Notes: generated by a model from the sequence alone, not told the origin. Numbered from the stretch's first letter, positions 1 through 12,900 are shown. The stretch: 64,000 bases of DNA from Endotrypanum monterogeii (GCA_000333855.2 CM007320.1:512734-576733), one strand, 5' to 3'. Translations and numbers: made by a program.

Positions 1-1266
1 ATCGATATGAAGCTGCCAGAAAAAAAAAACAAGTGGCAGGTCTGCAGGATGGAGACGTACCACATCAGTGGCTCGAGGGACTGGCCAGCAGAAACGAGCT
101 CAGCGGAGTGCAAAAAAAAAAAAATCACTTTTCGTCCAAGTCTTCAAGCACATGATGACATGAATATCTCTTCGACATGTTTTCTCGCGTACCCCACGCA
201 ACAAATCACAGCATATGGAACAAGCAGATCCGTGGGGTGCAAACATCTCGGAAACTGGGTGCACACGACTGTGTCCAACGCGTTCAACCCCCCTGCAGGG
301 TGACAATCAACGCCCGTTACGTTATGCTTGCTGTTTGGTTGATTTGCTGGTCCTGCGGTCCACCCCCTCAGCTACTCTCTATCGCGAAATCGCACATTGG
401 CTCCTCTCAGACGCAACGATCTGAGAATCATTACGTACGAGGGGAGAGTGAATAAGGAGACACGTCCGCACATCCACCGCGTCTCAGACAAAATCCCTCA
501 AGCCCCCCCCCCCCAGTAACTCTGCTGCGCTCCCCCAGACCTGTGTGCAACAGTACACACCTGTCCTTCACATCCCTTCCGCTCAATGTCGTTGTTGAAA
601 AATTGAGCGACGTAAAGAAGAGGAAGCGTACGAAAAAAAAAAGCATTCACAGTCGTGAGGAGTTCACATATCAAGATGCCTGTGAGCTGTCTAATATGCG
701 GCTTCCACGTATTGTCTCGAAGCAACATGGCTACAAAGATGAGAAGGAAGGTGTCCCCTCCCATTTGTCTTTCATCTTTTTTTTTTTGGGGGGGGGCCAC
801 ATGTTTGCATGGAAAGACGCGAAGATGTTTTTTTTTGTTTGTGGGGGAGGGAGTCAATACCCTCTGTATAAATGCGTTTTATCACCTCTCGAGCATTTGT
901 TTCTTTTCCGCGATAAATAAGGAGGTCCACGTGGAAAGGATACGAGATTTGACAGTGGTGGTGGTGGAGGGACACAATGGCAAAAAAGACCGAGAAGCAG
1001 CATCGTGGCGTCGCTTCCTTTCTTTAGATTCTTTTTCGCTGTTCGATATTGCAGTATTTTTTTTTAAATTTTCTTCACGTCACTTTTGTATGAGCTACCG
1101 ATGAGCACGTGCATCGATGACAAGGAAACAGCTCACTGCCTCGGAGCGAGTCCCCTGTCCCATAGCTCACTTTTCCCATTCACTGCTAGTGAGAGGAGCG
1201 TGCAGCTCAAGATCCCAGAAAAAAAAATATGCGAGCAGATGATAAAGCGAGCTTCTTTTTTTTTTT
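1..1266. other. Non-coding left edge, 3' flank of the zinc-finger gene
   Basis: I see no convincing gene here. Short open frames exist on both strands, but they run through homopolymer tracts of A, T, C and G and show no recognisable protein. On the minus strand this stretch follows the stop of the RanBP2-type zinc-finger gene, so it should hold that gene's 3' UTR and perhaps the processing signals of the next gene, which lies beyond the left edge. Confidence 0.6.
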
Positions 1267-2952
1267 TCAAAGCTTCACAGGCCTCCGAACCGCGCTGCCT
1301 CGAGAGGGAGACACGGTGAGCTTTCGAGTACCACATCGAAAGCACTCGAGACGCTTCTTGAAGTTCTTCGAGTAGCACTTCGCACACATCCACTCTCCGG
1401 ATGTTTTCCACGGGGTACCTGTTCCTCTCGCCTCAGATCTCAAGTCGGCGCCTTCCTGGAAGCCTTCGTGCTCATACTGCGGTGTGGGTGCATCGTTAGA
1501 CCATGCGTCTGCTCGCTCCGAGGCACGTCCACATTTCCAGCAGTCGTGACGCGTACGGAAGTTGCTTGCTTGACAATACGCGCAAATCCAATTGTTGCTC
1601 TGCGCTGGCGCAGCAACAGAAGTTGCACAAGGGCCGTCAACTTCTCCCCAGCCAGTGGCGCTAAAGGGATCGGTAGCTGCGCCGCCAGCTGAGACGGGTC
1701 GCGGCGCAGAGCATTGGTAGCACTCCGTTCGACGAGAAAAGTTTAACCCGTTGCACTTCGAGCAGTACCACTCCCCACGCGCTCTGTCGCCTTGCGGAAC
1801 AAAAGGGCCTACATTGCCGCTGTCACCTCGCTCAACCTCTCGAACCGACTTGGGCTCCGCAGCTGGGCGCTCCATGCCACACCCACGACAGGCCTTGTCA
1901 TAGATGCTGGTGGTGATCTGACACGCAGTGCAGGTCCAACAAACCGGAATACGACTCTTACAGTGAAAGCAGCGCGAGCGAGTGGGGTGATTCAGGGCCG
2001 CACAAAGTGGGCATTCCCACTCGGCAGGGGTGATGCGGGTACTACACTTCAAACAAGCCTCTTCGTCACCAGGGTTGATGTGCCCACAGCTGGAGTTGCG
2101 ACACATCCAGTCGAACCCTGGCGGAGAATCTGGAGTAGAGGTTGCCTGCAGTACCGCCTCCAGGGCGGGGTTAACTTTTCGTCGACGATGCAACGGTGAG
2201 TGGCGTGTCTCATTAATGCACCGGGGAACAAAAGGCGCCACTGGAGGTAGCTTGAGTAGACGGCCGGTCGACTGCCCCTCCAGACCAGGGTGGGTAGCCT
2301 GAAGAGACGGGTCCAAGGTCTCTGCACCTTCAAGTGGGTTTGAAAACTGCACGTCCGCTTCTTTATAGGATATAGAGTCAAAGTGCAACTGCTGCTGCTG
2401 CAGCGCCACTGTCTTCTCCTTCGCACGGCGGAGAATCTCTTCTTCTGCAATGCTTGGCGGTGCCATGTCATACCCACAGAAGCCGCAGCGACTGTTGTCT
2501 TCAATCTCGTCCACGCGGTTGTTTTCATTACAGACGGCGCACATCCAGAAATCACTACTCTTTTCATTCGCATCTCCGCACTTCTTGCACGTTCGCACCC
2601 CGGCGTAGTTTTTTGTGCTGCAGCCCACACACTTCCACCCTAGCAGCTGCGGCTTCTCCGCACTACAGGACTCACACTCTTTTCGCGTTTCGTGGTTCAC
2701 AAAGCGACAGGACTCCTTGGTGCACATCCACGGGCGCAGAGACCTCGACTTCCATGACTGTCGCAGTGGTTGTGTCAGCGTTGTGTAATGACGTCGCGGA
2801 GCTGTGATGGCTGAGGCTGCTCTGTTGGCTCGTGGAAGACGATAGGAAACAGATGACGCGATCACTCCAGAACGCTGCAAAAACGTCAACGAGCAGCAAC
2901 CCTCCAATGAGATTGCAGAATGACCTCTGGCGGTGCAGAGAGCTAAGCGCAT
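1267..2952 (-). CDS. RanBP2-type zinc-finger protein, nine fingers, predicted mitochondrial
   Basis: A 561-aa protein with nine RanBP2-type zinc fingers (W-x-C-x2-4-C ... C-x2-C) whose leading Trp lies near residues 75, 106, 136, 282, 312, 339, 395, 455 and 521. They fall in clusters of three, three and three single fingers. Fingers of this family can bind single-stranded RNA (as in ZRANB2) or proteins. The first 70 residues contain only one acidic residue and many Arg, Ser and Ala, which looks like a mitochondrial presequence; an RNA role in the mitochondrion is therefore inferred, not shown. The open frame extends upstream to a GTG at 3102, but the first ATG is at 2952, and a pyrimidine tract with AG at 2989-2990 sits 36 nt upstream of it, so I use that ATG. 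The stop is TGA. I cannot name the trypanosome orthologue. Confidence 0.85.
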   Translation of the reverse strand: MRLALCTARGHSAISLEGCCSLTFLQRSGVIASSVSYRLPRANRAASAITAPRRHYTTLTQPLRQSWKSRSLRPWMCTKESCRFVNHETRKECESCSAEKPQLLGWKCVGCSTKNYAGVRTCKKCGDANEKSSDFWMCAVCNENNRVDEIEDNSRCGFCGYDMAPPSIAEEEILRRAKEKTVALQQQQLHFDSISYKEADVQFSNPLEGAETLDPSLQATHPGLEGQSTGRLLKLPPVAPFVPRCINETRHSPLHRRRKVNPALEAVLQATSTPDSPPGFDWMCRNSSCGHINPGDEEACLKCSTRITPAEWECPLCAALNHPTRSRCFHCKSRIPVCWTCTACQITTSIYDKACRGCGMERPAAEPKSVREVERGDSGNVGPFVPQGDRARGEWYCSKCNGLNFSRRTECYQCSAPRPVSAGGAATDPFSATGWGEVDGPCATSVAAPAQSNNWICAYCQASNFRTRHDCWKCGRASERADAWSNDAPTPQYEHEGFQEGADLRSEARGTGTPWKTSGEWMCAKCYSKNFKKRLECFRCGTRKLTVSPSRGSAVRRPVKL

Positions 2953-2988
2953 CCTTGCGTCGTTTGTACTTGCTGAGTGAGGAGTAGG

Positions 2989-2990
2989 CT
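2989..2990 (-). promoter_or_regulatory. Predicted trans-splice acceptor of the zinc-finger gene
   Basis: On the minus strand a pyrimidine-rich stretch (about 3075 down to 2991) ends in CTACAG, the first AG before the ATG at 2952. This would give a 36-nt 5' UTR after the spliced leader and supports the ATG start over the upstream GTG. The site is predicted only. Confidence 0.5.
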
Positions 2991-4105
2991 GTAGACAAGA
3001 TACAACAAGCGAAGCGTGTGTGCAGTAGAGGTGATTGCACGAGGTAGAAAAGGGAGAAGGGAAATAAGAGAAGCAACATGCGAAGAAAAAAGAGGCCAAC
3101 ACATTTCTTTCCCCTTATCTTGAGTGGTGTTCCGCTGGTCCACAAGACGAGGTCTCTTCGCCACAGAATCGTTGGTGAGGAAAAAGTTTCATCATCAGCG
3201 CAAACGAGTCAACGACTTGAAATGAGAGTCGTGCCGCACCGATTGAGGCGAGTTGGAGGAGAGGGGTGTTTTCAAAAAAAACACAACAGCGTGTATCAAA
3301 TGAGGTAGATGATTGCCATTCACACCATCACCTTGACTTTTCTCCCCAGAGGTTTCACGCGCCCCACTCCTTTTTTTTTTCTTCCCATCCTACACCTAAA
3401 GGAGGACAGAGGGAATCAATGTAGTCGGAGACGGGAAGCCTCGCAGACAAGACAGAACAACTACTCATTGTTGCTGAAGACTCTATGCACTCCAGGAGGT
3501 TTTTCACAGGTTCTTCACAGGTTTTTTTTTCATTGCTAGTTTTTGATGTTGTTGCTATTGGTCACTTGGGGTCACGGAGAAGACTTGAGCGTGTCGGGAA
3601 GGTAAATGTGGCTAAAGTGGTTTATTCGAGGTCTGTCTTACCTGTACTGCATCTCGCATGGATGTTTGGAAAAAAAAAACGTACACACGTTCTATGGACG
3701 GTTTTGAAGGGAAGAAAAAGGCAAGCGAGAAAAAGACAGTTGAGGTATGCAAATCTGGCTCAGAAAACATCATTTCATCTCAACATCAGTCACTGCTTCG
3801 TATATATATCTATATATATATTTACTGATGTCAACTGCTGCGGTGTGACACAGAATCACAAGTGCAGATGCCGACAACGCCATGCAAAGTGACTCGATGT
3901 ACACTCCTCAAACTGCTGCACATACACACACACACACACAGAAAGAGAGGTTCGAAAATGTTCACATCCTAAACCACATTCACTCCTCCGGTGTTTGTCA
4001 AATGGCATCGACTTCCCCTACTCGCTTTTTGTAGACTCTTGCCTTTGGGTCCCCCGTAGGGATTTCCCTGCACACATTCGTTACAATGTATTCCTTTAAG
4101 TGTAA

Positions 4106-4145
4106 ATATATATATATATATATATACATATAATATATATATATA
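4106..4145. repeat. TA dinucleotide repeat
   Basis: An almost pure TA run of about 40 bp in non-coding sequence. Similar runs occur in many other intergenic gaps of this window. Confidence 0.9.
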
Positions 4146-4613
4146 CTCTTCAGAACTCAGCCTTCTCAGGTGCTTTCATTTAAGTTTAACTGAGTGCGTT
4201 ACCAGGACACCTCTGCCAGTGAGGATCGAAACGTGTTCTCTCGTGTGTTGGCGTGTAAAAAACAAAGTTGATGGAAGGTAGGGCGCGCCCGTACGCTTAC
4301 AATCACATCGTCCTTTCTGGAACTAGGCGGATGATTGCACTTTGCTCTACGGATCCCTCTGCTGCCCCAACGGTAACCGTGAACAAGGGAAGCCCTAGGA
4401 CGCGCCCGGCGACTCCACTTCCATTTTGAGTGCGACAAGCACACATGGACAGGTGTAGAAACACACTAGGCATAGCGCCACCACAAAAAGCCCCGTGGTA
4501 GACACGAAATGACACAGCGAGTAGAAGAAAATAGAAAAAAAGTCAGGAAACTAGTAGGTGAAAAAAAAAAAGAGCAATCACTCATTTTTTTCGGTTAGTG
4601 GGGGAACAGGGGT

Positions 4614-4700
4614 AGGAGGGGGGGGGGGGGCATTAAGAGGACGGGAAGAAGACCAGAGGCCCGCAGTTAGGGGAGGCGGGGGGGGGGGGGGGGGAGGGGC
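4614..4700 (+). repeat. Two long G runs, possible quadruplex
   Basis: Two uninterrupted runs of more than ten G on the plus strand, separated by about 50 bases, with shorter G triplets between them. The corresponding RNA of the minus-strand transcript would be C-rich, so any quadruplex would be in DNA or in an antisense transcript. Confidence 0.5.
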
Positions 4701-5398
4701 TAGTGGCGTTCCGTCGATGTCCTTGAGGCGGTGCTTGCTGGATGAAATGAGCGGCGCGATCCTCCCAGCCACACACTCAGTCCTCTTCTTCCGCCTCTTC
4801 TGTTGTATGAATTGGGCTGAGTCTGTACACGTCATCACCTTCATTGTGCTCGTGCACCACCTGTGAATCAAAAAAAAAAAAATACACAGACAAAGACGGC
4901 ACAGCCACAAGCGATTAAAAGGGAAATCAGCTGTGATACTCTCGACGGGGCTTCGAACTAACGAGACAGGGGAACGCACCCACAGCGCAGGGAAATCGAG
5001 TAGCCCTCGTTTGTTTGAGGGAGAGCGTTCCCTCAGTCACCACGACCTCAACACTGCATGTGCCACGTTCACTGCATCATCTTTCACACAACCCCTCAAA
5101 AAAAAGACCCCCACAGTAAGTACAGCAAGAGGTGTTTGTACATTCACGGTGCACCGAGGTCACAACCACTGAGCCGAGAAACCCCGTATGTTCACTCCAT
5201 CGAGCGTTGCCACTTATCTTCAACAGTGGTGGATCTTTTCTCGATCGTTTTCCCATCCGAATAACCTTTGCCGCGCGCTTAGAACCTGCACTACCCTATC
5301 GCGTGCCACGCTTCAGCGCTTGCTCACCCCTCCTTATCCGCTTGTCCTTCTCCTCTGAGTGAAAGTGAAAAACAAAGGTTCGGCTACGCTGGCTAGAA

Positions 5399-6028
5399 TT
5401 AGATCTTGTTCCAGGCAACGATATCCATCGACTGCACCTCATCCTCGAAGGCCATGATCATCTCCTCCAGGTCGTCGCCAGACACCTTGTCGTCCTCGAT
5501 CACGATCAGCTGCTGAAGCTTCTTCACGCCAAACGCAACAGGCACCAACTTGTGGTCACCCCAGATCAGACCGTCACGCTGAATCGCGTGAAGCTTCTGC
5601 GCCAGCGCCGCCAGGTCGATCGTGTCGTCCCACGCCTTGATGTCAAACAGGATCGACGACTTGGCAATCACCTCCTTCTTTGCCTTCTTCTTCTCCGCGT
5701 CCTTCGCCTTCTTGGCCTCCAGTGCCGCCTGCTCCTCCTCTGTGGTCTCGCCAAAAAGGTCGATGTCGTCATCGTCCGCAGCAGCAGCGGCAGCGGGAGC
5801 CGGAGCAGCGGCCTTTTTCGCGGGCTCAGCAGCCTTCTGAGCGCCACCACCGAGAAGCTCATCGCGCTCAGCCTGGTAGTACGAGGCCATGCGAGCCACC
5901 CACTGGATCACGTTCGTGTTCCCTCCGAACATTTCCCCGAAGATGCGAGCATCCTCGGTGCTAGGAGAGAAGCCCGAGACAAATGGCTGCGCGTTCAGGC
6001 GGCCGTTGACTTCCTTGAGGGTAGACAT
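5399..6028 (-). CDS. Translation elongation factor eEF1B, beta subunit
   Basis: A 209-aa protein, complete from ATG to TAA. The C-terminal 85-90 residues match the EF1 guanine-nucleotide-exchange domain, with the conserved [21 protein letters not shown] and final MDIVAWNKI motifs. Before it lies an Ala/Lys-rich hinge and an acidic stretch with [10 protein letters not shown] near residues 86-95, the usual CK2-type acidic region of this family. The N-terminal 60 residues resemble the GST-C-like subunit-contact region. The protein reloads eEF1A with GTP during translation elongation in the cytosol. The 5' UTR is very short (24 nt by the predicted splice site), which fits a highly expressed housekeeping gene. 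Codon choice is strongly biased to C/G at third positions, more so than its neighbours. Confidence 0.95.
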   Translation of the reverse strand: MSTLKEVNGRLNAQPFVSGFSPSTEDARIFGEMFGGNTNVIQWVARMASYYQAERDELLGGGAQKAAEPAKKAAAPAPAAAAAADDDDIDLFGETTEEEQAALEAKKAKDAEKKKAKKEVIAKSSILFDIKAWDDTIDLAALAQKLHAIQRDGLIWGDHKLVPVAFGVKKLQQLIVIEDDKVSGDDLEEMIMAFEDEVQSMDIVAWNKI

Positions 6029-6052
6029 GGTGTTGTTGTTGTGTGTTGATTT

Positions 6053-6054
6053 CT
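6053..6054 (-). promoter_or_regulatory. Predicted trans-splice acceptor of eEF1B-beta
   Basis: On the minus strand a tract reading TTGCCTCTATTTCGTTTCAG ends at this AG, 25 nt before the ATG at 6028. It is a good match to a trypanosomatid splice acceptor and there is no other ATG in between. Confidence 0.65.
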
Positions 6055-6948
6055 GAAACGAAATAGAGGCAATATGGTCGCGGTTGTAATAATAAAAAAA
6101 ATTGGGCTACCGAGCGAGACTGGAGTGTGATGAAGGGCGAAAACAAGCGTTGAAAAATACTGTTATACGTTTAGAGGAAGAATTATTTATATTCAATCAG
6201 ATCAAAGTGGAGGCATAGAAGACGGAGAAAAAGCCGTTCGTTGCGAGCAGGAGAGAAAGGAGGATATGAAAAATAGCGTTGGTGTACATGTTACGGGCAT
6301 GGTGGTCATAGACGCCGAGAAACGGTTCGTGTGTGTGTGTTTGTGTGTGTGTGCGTCAGGGAAAAGAGCGAACGGCATTGGAAAAAAAAAAATTGTGTAG
6401 TTGAGAATAGAGGGCATACGCCGACCACAAGTCAAGGGTTTTGTCTGTCGGTGCCATGTTACCGCTTCCCCCAGACGGCCACACAAAACAGTTTTGTTCG
6501 GAGCTCATCATCGACTTTAAGTTATCTCACATCATTTGACTGGAAATAAGTTAATCATGAACTCTTGGTTTCGCATCGGATGTTATTAAAGAAGAAAGCC
6601 TTCCTACAAACGTCGAGACAAGCAGACAGCATACACTGTCAAAATGTTGACGGTTTATCAGTACTAACCTCAAGTATTGTAGTTGCTGCTCTGTGACTCC
6701 AAACGCCTTGAATGAACCGTTCTACAAGCAGCACATCTGCGGAGCCCGTGTTGAGACACAAGAAAGGCCCCTAAAATCTGCGCCAGTGATGACGCTGTGC
6801 GATGCTCCGTCCACTTGACAACACTTTTTCTTTTTTTTACTACGTTGACTTTTTTTCTTTGCCGTTGTTGTTGTTCCCTTGGGCGGTGTATTCTCCCTGG
6901 GTGTTTAACCCTTTTTTTTTTTTGCACGTTTCTCCCTACTTCCTGCTG
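6055..6948. other. Intergenic region between eEF1B-beta and VPS13-like gene
   Basis: No supported gene. Holds a GT repeat at about 6328-6352 and a T-rich plus-strand stretch at 6825-6925, which is A-rich in the VPS13-like transcript and lies just after its stop. Presumed 3' UTR of the giant gene plus processing signals of eEF1B-beta. Confidence 0.6.
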
Positions 6949-9900
6949 TCAAGGTGCGAGCAGCTGCTTGGCGGCGGCACTCATTGCCCTAGCCAATCCC
7001 GCAGAGTACAACTTGTGTTCTCCCTTTTCTGTCCAGCAGGCCTCCACCTCGGCGAGGGAGCAGACACGTACGAGCACTTCATCTGTAACGTGCCTCTGCA
7101 ACGCTTCAAACCCAAGCGAGGCTTTAATATGCAGTGCACGCTTGCACTCGTGTTCCATCAGGGTCCGTTTTTTCTGATCCTCGTAATTTCGCTTCTTGTC
7201 GTGTGCAACTTCTCGGATATCCACCACATGGCAGTTTTGAGACAGTGACTCCATAAATGCACCCATAAGCACCCCTGTGAGAAGATAGGGCATCGCCACG
7301 TGCAACTCCCCTGGCGACAAGAAGGCGTACAGGGCGGCGTGGGGTGCGTGAAGAGCTATGTTGTGTAGCCCGACCCGTTCCAAAGCAATTCGCAAGCTGG
7401 CCTGGCCCCCGTAGCGCCATTCTGGGATATCATACAAGACTCGACCGAACACTCGTTTCGAGAGAATGGTCGAATTTATGCGCAACGGTCCGCACGAGAA
7501 GCTCAAATCTAGCGGGACTGTGAAATCGCTGCACGGCGGCAGCACCACTATTCCGGCACTCTTCAACGCCTGTGTGTCACTAACACTGGTGAAACGCAGA
7601 CGATAATTGCGTCTCAGACCCAGTTCTCGTGCCTCGCCCCCGGTCAACTCGCCCAAGCCACCGAGAAGCTGCGCGTAAAACTCTGAAGTGGCACTAATAC
7701 CCCGAAAAAAGCCAAAAACTGGCCGTCCAGCTAAACTCGCTACGCCCGCAGCCACACCGGAAAAAAAACCGACAACGCCCCTTTTGCGGGCCCCGGAAAT
7801 CGGTGTTTGCACGGCGTCCGAGATGCCACCACCCACCTCTTGAAAAAACTCGCCAATGACACCGCGAGGCTGTGGAATGAAGAAGGTTCCACCTTCGCAG
7901 AGAAAAGATGCGGATCCGCTGTGAAGTCCTCGCGATGAAATTTCTTGGGGTGAGGAACCGGAGAGGTTGCCGATGCTACGCGCTAGCACCCCCACAGAGT
8001 GTAGGGCTGAAGACGTGGTAGCCTGCAAGAACTTGCGCGCACGGCTCCATCTGTTTTGATCTGACGAGTTCATCACAAGGTCCCACACACCATGAGACCA
8101 ACCTCCGAGTAGCGCACGGGGGTTTCCAAGCAAATCGAGCGATCCGATGAGCTTGTAACTCTGCAGCAAAAGTTGTGTGCGATACAGAGGCCAAAAAAAC
8201 GACTTGGCAATGTCGAGGAGCGAGTCGTTTGACGGTAGCTCAACCTCCATCAACCGCACCTCGTTCAACGAAACAGACAGACCATCGAAAGAAGGGATCA
8301 ATTCTTGAGGGAGCAGCCCTAGGCCTTTGAAGGGGCTGTACTGAGGATGGCCACACCGAGTGTAGGATACCTCAGCCTCTACTGAAGAGATGCGCAAAAC
8401 ATACACAAAAATGTTGTACATACAACACGGAGAGTGCTTCAACGAATCAGCTTCAGAGGCGCTCCTAGTAGGAGCAACCAGATCTCGTGAGTGAGTACTG
8501 CGGCTACCACACACATAGGCGCTGGTCAACGCCCATTCCTCGCCAATTCGTTCGAAAGCAGTGCGCATAGTGAAGAGAAAGTCATCGTCGGCCCGCATGG
8601 TGATGGGTGGCACAGCCACCTGCAGGCTCTGCACGGGAATCACCACGACGTTACCTGCCGGTGCGGCATGCTCAGACAAGATGAGCTGCACCTCCACTGC
8701 GAGCCAGGAGGGATCCTTGAAATGTGGCACCCTTTCCGATAGCATCCGAGTTGTTGAGCCCTCCAGGGTGCCGCTTGGCGACGTCGCAGTATTGCTCATC
8801 TCAGCCTCCACCTCAGCACTTACTAGTGCAGGGGATGAGCCGCTGGAGTCACGGGGGCCAACTCGAAGGAGCACGGGATGAACAGCCTCTACTGTGGTGC
8901 AATTCACCACTTCCAGCAAGCCTAGCGATGCGCTTCCGATCACATGACGTTCCGTTGAGGTGGCAGTGGCATAAAACCCCAGGAGGCGCAGAAGAACAAG
9001 GTCAATTTCTTGCTCTTGGAGAAAGGTAAATAGATCGTCGTTCGTGGCATCCAATGGCACCGTGTCACACCTAGTACCGTCAAGAATACTACGAGCGCTG
9101 CGGCGCAGACGCATGCGACCCCGCATCCCGTGCGCGATGATACTCTTGCGCGCCATTGCACCTGTGCGTGGCAATGTTATAGCACCAACGTAGAGGGTGC
9201 AGCTGCGGACGTACACCTCCATCTGCGTAAGGCGGCGGGGCTGAACGAGCATTCGACACCCCAGCCGACGGGAGGGTGCGACGGTCACTGTGTATTGGCG
9301 CAATCGGTGGTCAAAACTCACGTGAACATAGGCGTCTGTGTTTCCAATGCGCGCACCTGAGGCTGGCAACGAGGCGTAGCGCAGCAAGTCTACATCATGA
9401 CTAACGGTGGTGCCCTTACGGATTTTTGAATGCAGTGTAATCCGTAGGGCTGGTGCTTCAACCACCGGCACTTCCCAGCACCCGAAGCTCGTCGACTCCG
9501 CTGTTACCATGTAGCTTCTAGGTCGCCCCACGCGGGAAGACAACGTCGTGCTCAGGAAACTACACCCCGTCGGCGACGCAAGATCTGATTTTTTAGTGAG
9601 ACCACTCTGAAAAAACTCCAAGGTAATGTTGAGGCGGTTGACGAGCTTGAGCGGCGGCACACCCTGCAGCCCAACACTGACAGCCAAAGAGCTTTTCTCT
9701 CTGCTTGACTGCACCGTGAGACAGCGACAGTGATCGAACATCGACACCTCCTCCTCACCGCGACGACAATACATTGGGAACATGGAAAAACACCGTTCAT
9801 CTGTCTCCGCTTCCGACTCCGCACCGGGAATGCCGGGTACTATGCAATCGTGCTTTAGAACAAGGGGCTGCGTCGCGGTAGCAAGCGAGAGCAGTTTCAC

Positions 9901-12900
9901 TGGCGGTGACCATGAGTGTGCCGGGGCATAACTGCCACGTCTTGTGTAGCAAAACTCCACCTCAGGCTCCTTAGCGTGAGGACCGAACTCTGTCACCTCG
10001 CGCTCCTCACCAGGAGGGATAAGCGTCACATTCGACCAAGTCAACATCACCCCTTCCGCGTTGTTTGATGTCGAGGTGTCAAACGGCATCACCAGCAATG
10101 CGCGGTGCATGTTAGTGTTGCGTATACGGCATAGGGAGCGCAGCTGCAGCACCGTGATCGGCTTAGGTGCCCACAAACACGGAAGCCCCAGCCTTCGAGC
10201 CACCTGCGTCTCGGCCATAGGTATTTTTTCCCAACACTGCCTGTAGACAGGCCGCTCCAACCGTTTGTTGTCCAGAGCAGAGACAGTGTAGAAGTGCGTG
10301 CAATCCACCTGCTTGTTCGCCGACAGCACCGTTGCGACCACTGGCGTGGTAAAGTGAAAAGGATCGCTCTCCTGCACAGATTCGCTTTTGGACCCAGCGC
10401 CCGTTATGGGTCTTGCAGAGACCGTAAACCCCACTCCATCGACGTGGGAATCCGACGTAGAGGAGCACTCGAAGAAGAGAGGTAGCTGCTGCTGCGGCAA
10501 CACACGACCTTTTATACCCGTCCCAAGGAGGGGGTTTCGCCGCACTGGGTCCCGCAGGTACACTGGTTTTGCCAGTCCCGAGAAGAGCAGTGCAGCACAT
10601 CGCATCACGACGTTGGATGGGCCGTGTGTTTCGATACGGACTGCGCCACGCTTCACACTCTTGCCCTGCTGCAACCGCATGTACAACGGTGGCGGCTCCT
10701 TCAGAGAGAGCGGTTCGACCACTGTCCACCACTGCGCAGGTGAATGCAAGTCTGGGCTAGTGTTTGGATCGGGTTTGAGGGACGGTGACATAAGCTCAAC
10801 AAAGACCAGCACCGTGCATTTGAGAACGTCAAGCGATGCCGGTGTCCACTGAAAGCATCCATTACTTTCCACCTCTGCTGTTGCCAGGGATGCACTGTTG
10901 TACCTCTCAGGCTGGAGTGCTGTGGCAGCCTGGGGGGTTCTCACCGACAGTCGATCAACTGCCTTATCGCCGAAGCGCATCTCGAGGCGCAGTCGACACC
11001 CCGTCCGATTCCACAGCGTCCATACAGGCTCCACAGACACTGTGAACTCGCTGGTAGGGAATTTCCCGGTAAACAGTTCTCTTGTCTGCGGCGAGTAATG
11101 GCGCCGCCATGTAAACTGGACAACCCGTCGTGCCCCAACCACGTTTTGGATACGCGGTGAGTGGTTTCGATACAGAGCGGTAGGCGGGTGGTTATGTTCT
11201 TGACTCTCGTCACAGCCGGCAACGCTTTCCTCGCCGAGTGCGGTTGTGGAAGAGTCCGCAGGTGAGCTGAGAAGCAGCGGGAACGTTATTGTGCACCCAT
11301 CAAGAACCCGCACACGATCGCTAAGCGCAGAGACGCGCAAAACTTCTGTGCTGCCATCCTCGTCGTGGTTATCATCGCACGGGTATAGAACTGAGTTGCT
11401 ATACACCATGAATCCAGGAGCCGTATCACTCTTCAGTGACTCACCATTGCTCCTCATACACGTGCTGGCAGCGTGATCCGCTAGCGCTGATATCGCGTCG
11501 GCCATTGTCGCCCATGTCAAGATCTTTGCAACTGGTTGGTACGCGCGGCCGTCAAGCTCAAGCGCCAGTGTGTCTCGTAGAATAGGGAGAGGAACATAGC
11601 GCGCCGAGCGCGGTTGCACATCTAATCGTATACGGTCTCCAGTCAAGCTCACGATCCGCGTCTCTGCGGACGACAGGTCCTCACAGCTAGCGGGGGCAGC
11701 AAAGAATACGTTCGCTAGCCGCACCGAGGTGGTCAAATGCACCACCTCTTGTTGGTCGTAAAAGCTTTTCCGAACGACAATGTCCAGCGCACCCAGTGCA
11801 GAATTGTAGCCGGGGAGAGGGACTCGACACACCGCGCCATCGACCAACGCTCCTATATTCACCAGAACAGTTTCGCTACTGTTTTCCACAGCTGGAGAGA
11901 CGGTAGGGGTGACGCTCTTTATGGAGTTGGTGACCGGCGTCAAGGCAAGTGTTGAGCATGAGAGTGGAATATTTGTTTGTATGAGTCTGTCCGGCACTCT
12001 ATCTAGCCGCCACCGCAGCGTTTTCTTCTGAGGTGTGGTCTCGCTAGAAGTGAACTCGACTGCCTCCACATCAACGCCACTATCGTTCAGGAAACGAAGT
12101 ACACTGATGTTCGTTTTCGGTGCGGAAGCACGCACCAGTCGCGCGGCGGTTGCCAGCGGCAACGTAACTAGCACGTCATTCACGTGGATTGATACAGATA
12201 ATGATCGGCTATGATGACGGAGCTGTGCAAACGAAAGGGAAAGATGAGGGCAGGCACTGAAGAGCACCCGTGAGGCTGCTGCCGACGCCGAGCCCAGGCC
12301 CATCGAGGCGCTGCACAGAGGAGCGCCGAGATATGAACACGATACATCATCGATCTCTATACAATCGCGAAGAGAGATTGCGCCCTCCGCCGAAACGGTG
12401 AAGTCGGCTCCGCCGATATCTGTGCTACAGCGAGCGCAAGCACGCTCGATGAGGAGCATCGCCAGCGCTTCACCGGTGTCATTCGTCAGTGTAAGCGCCC
12501 AGGAAGGCACCTCGACGCTCACGCTTAACAAGGTGTCCTGCGACCCGCACCTACGCTCAGAAGCGGGACCTCGAACTGGTGGCTTCCACGGTCGTGGTTC
12601 TGGTGAAGATGTGTCCATCTGCTTAAGAGTGTGTTGTGTTAAACGGGCAAGTTCGATCAGAAGGTAGGCGTGTCCCAGCGGGAGCTTCCACTGGGTTGAG
12701 CCGCAGTCGACCACGACTCGGAACAGATTCTCTTCAGTCACGTAACCTAACTGCGCTTTCACGCTGAGAGGGGTGGCTGTCAGGGAGCCATCTTCAGAAA
12801 GGCATGTGTGCAACGCCACAATGCACTCGCCATCGCGTCCGCTACGCAGAGTTCGATCAGAACTGTTACTCCCCTCAGGGTGGCATTGTGCCTGCACCGA

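Larger units (their letters stand above)
2991..5398. other. Intergenic region between zinc-finger gene and eEF1B-beta
   Basis: There is no supported gene in these 2.4 kb. It should hold the 3' UTR of the eEF1B-beta mRNA and the processing signals of the zinc-finger gene. Visible low-complexity sequence includes a (CA)n run near 3923-3941, TA repeats at about 3800-3821 and 4106-4145, and plus-strand G runs at about 4618-4631 and 4678-4697. Confidence 0.6.
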
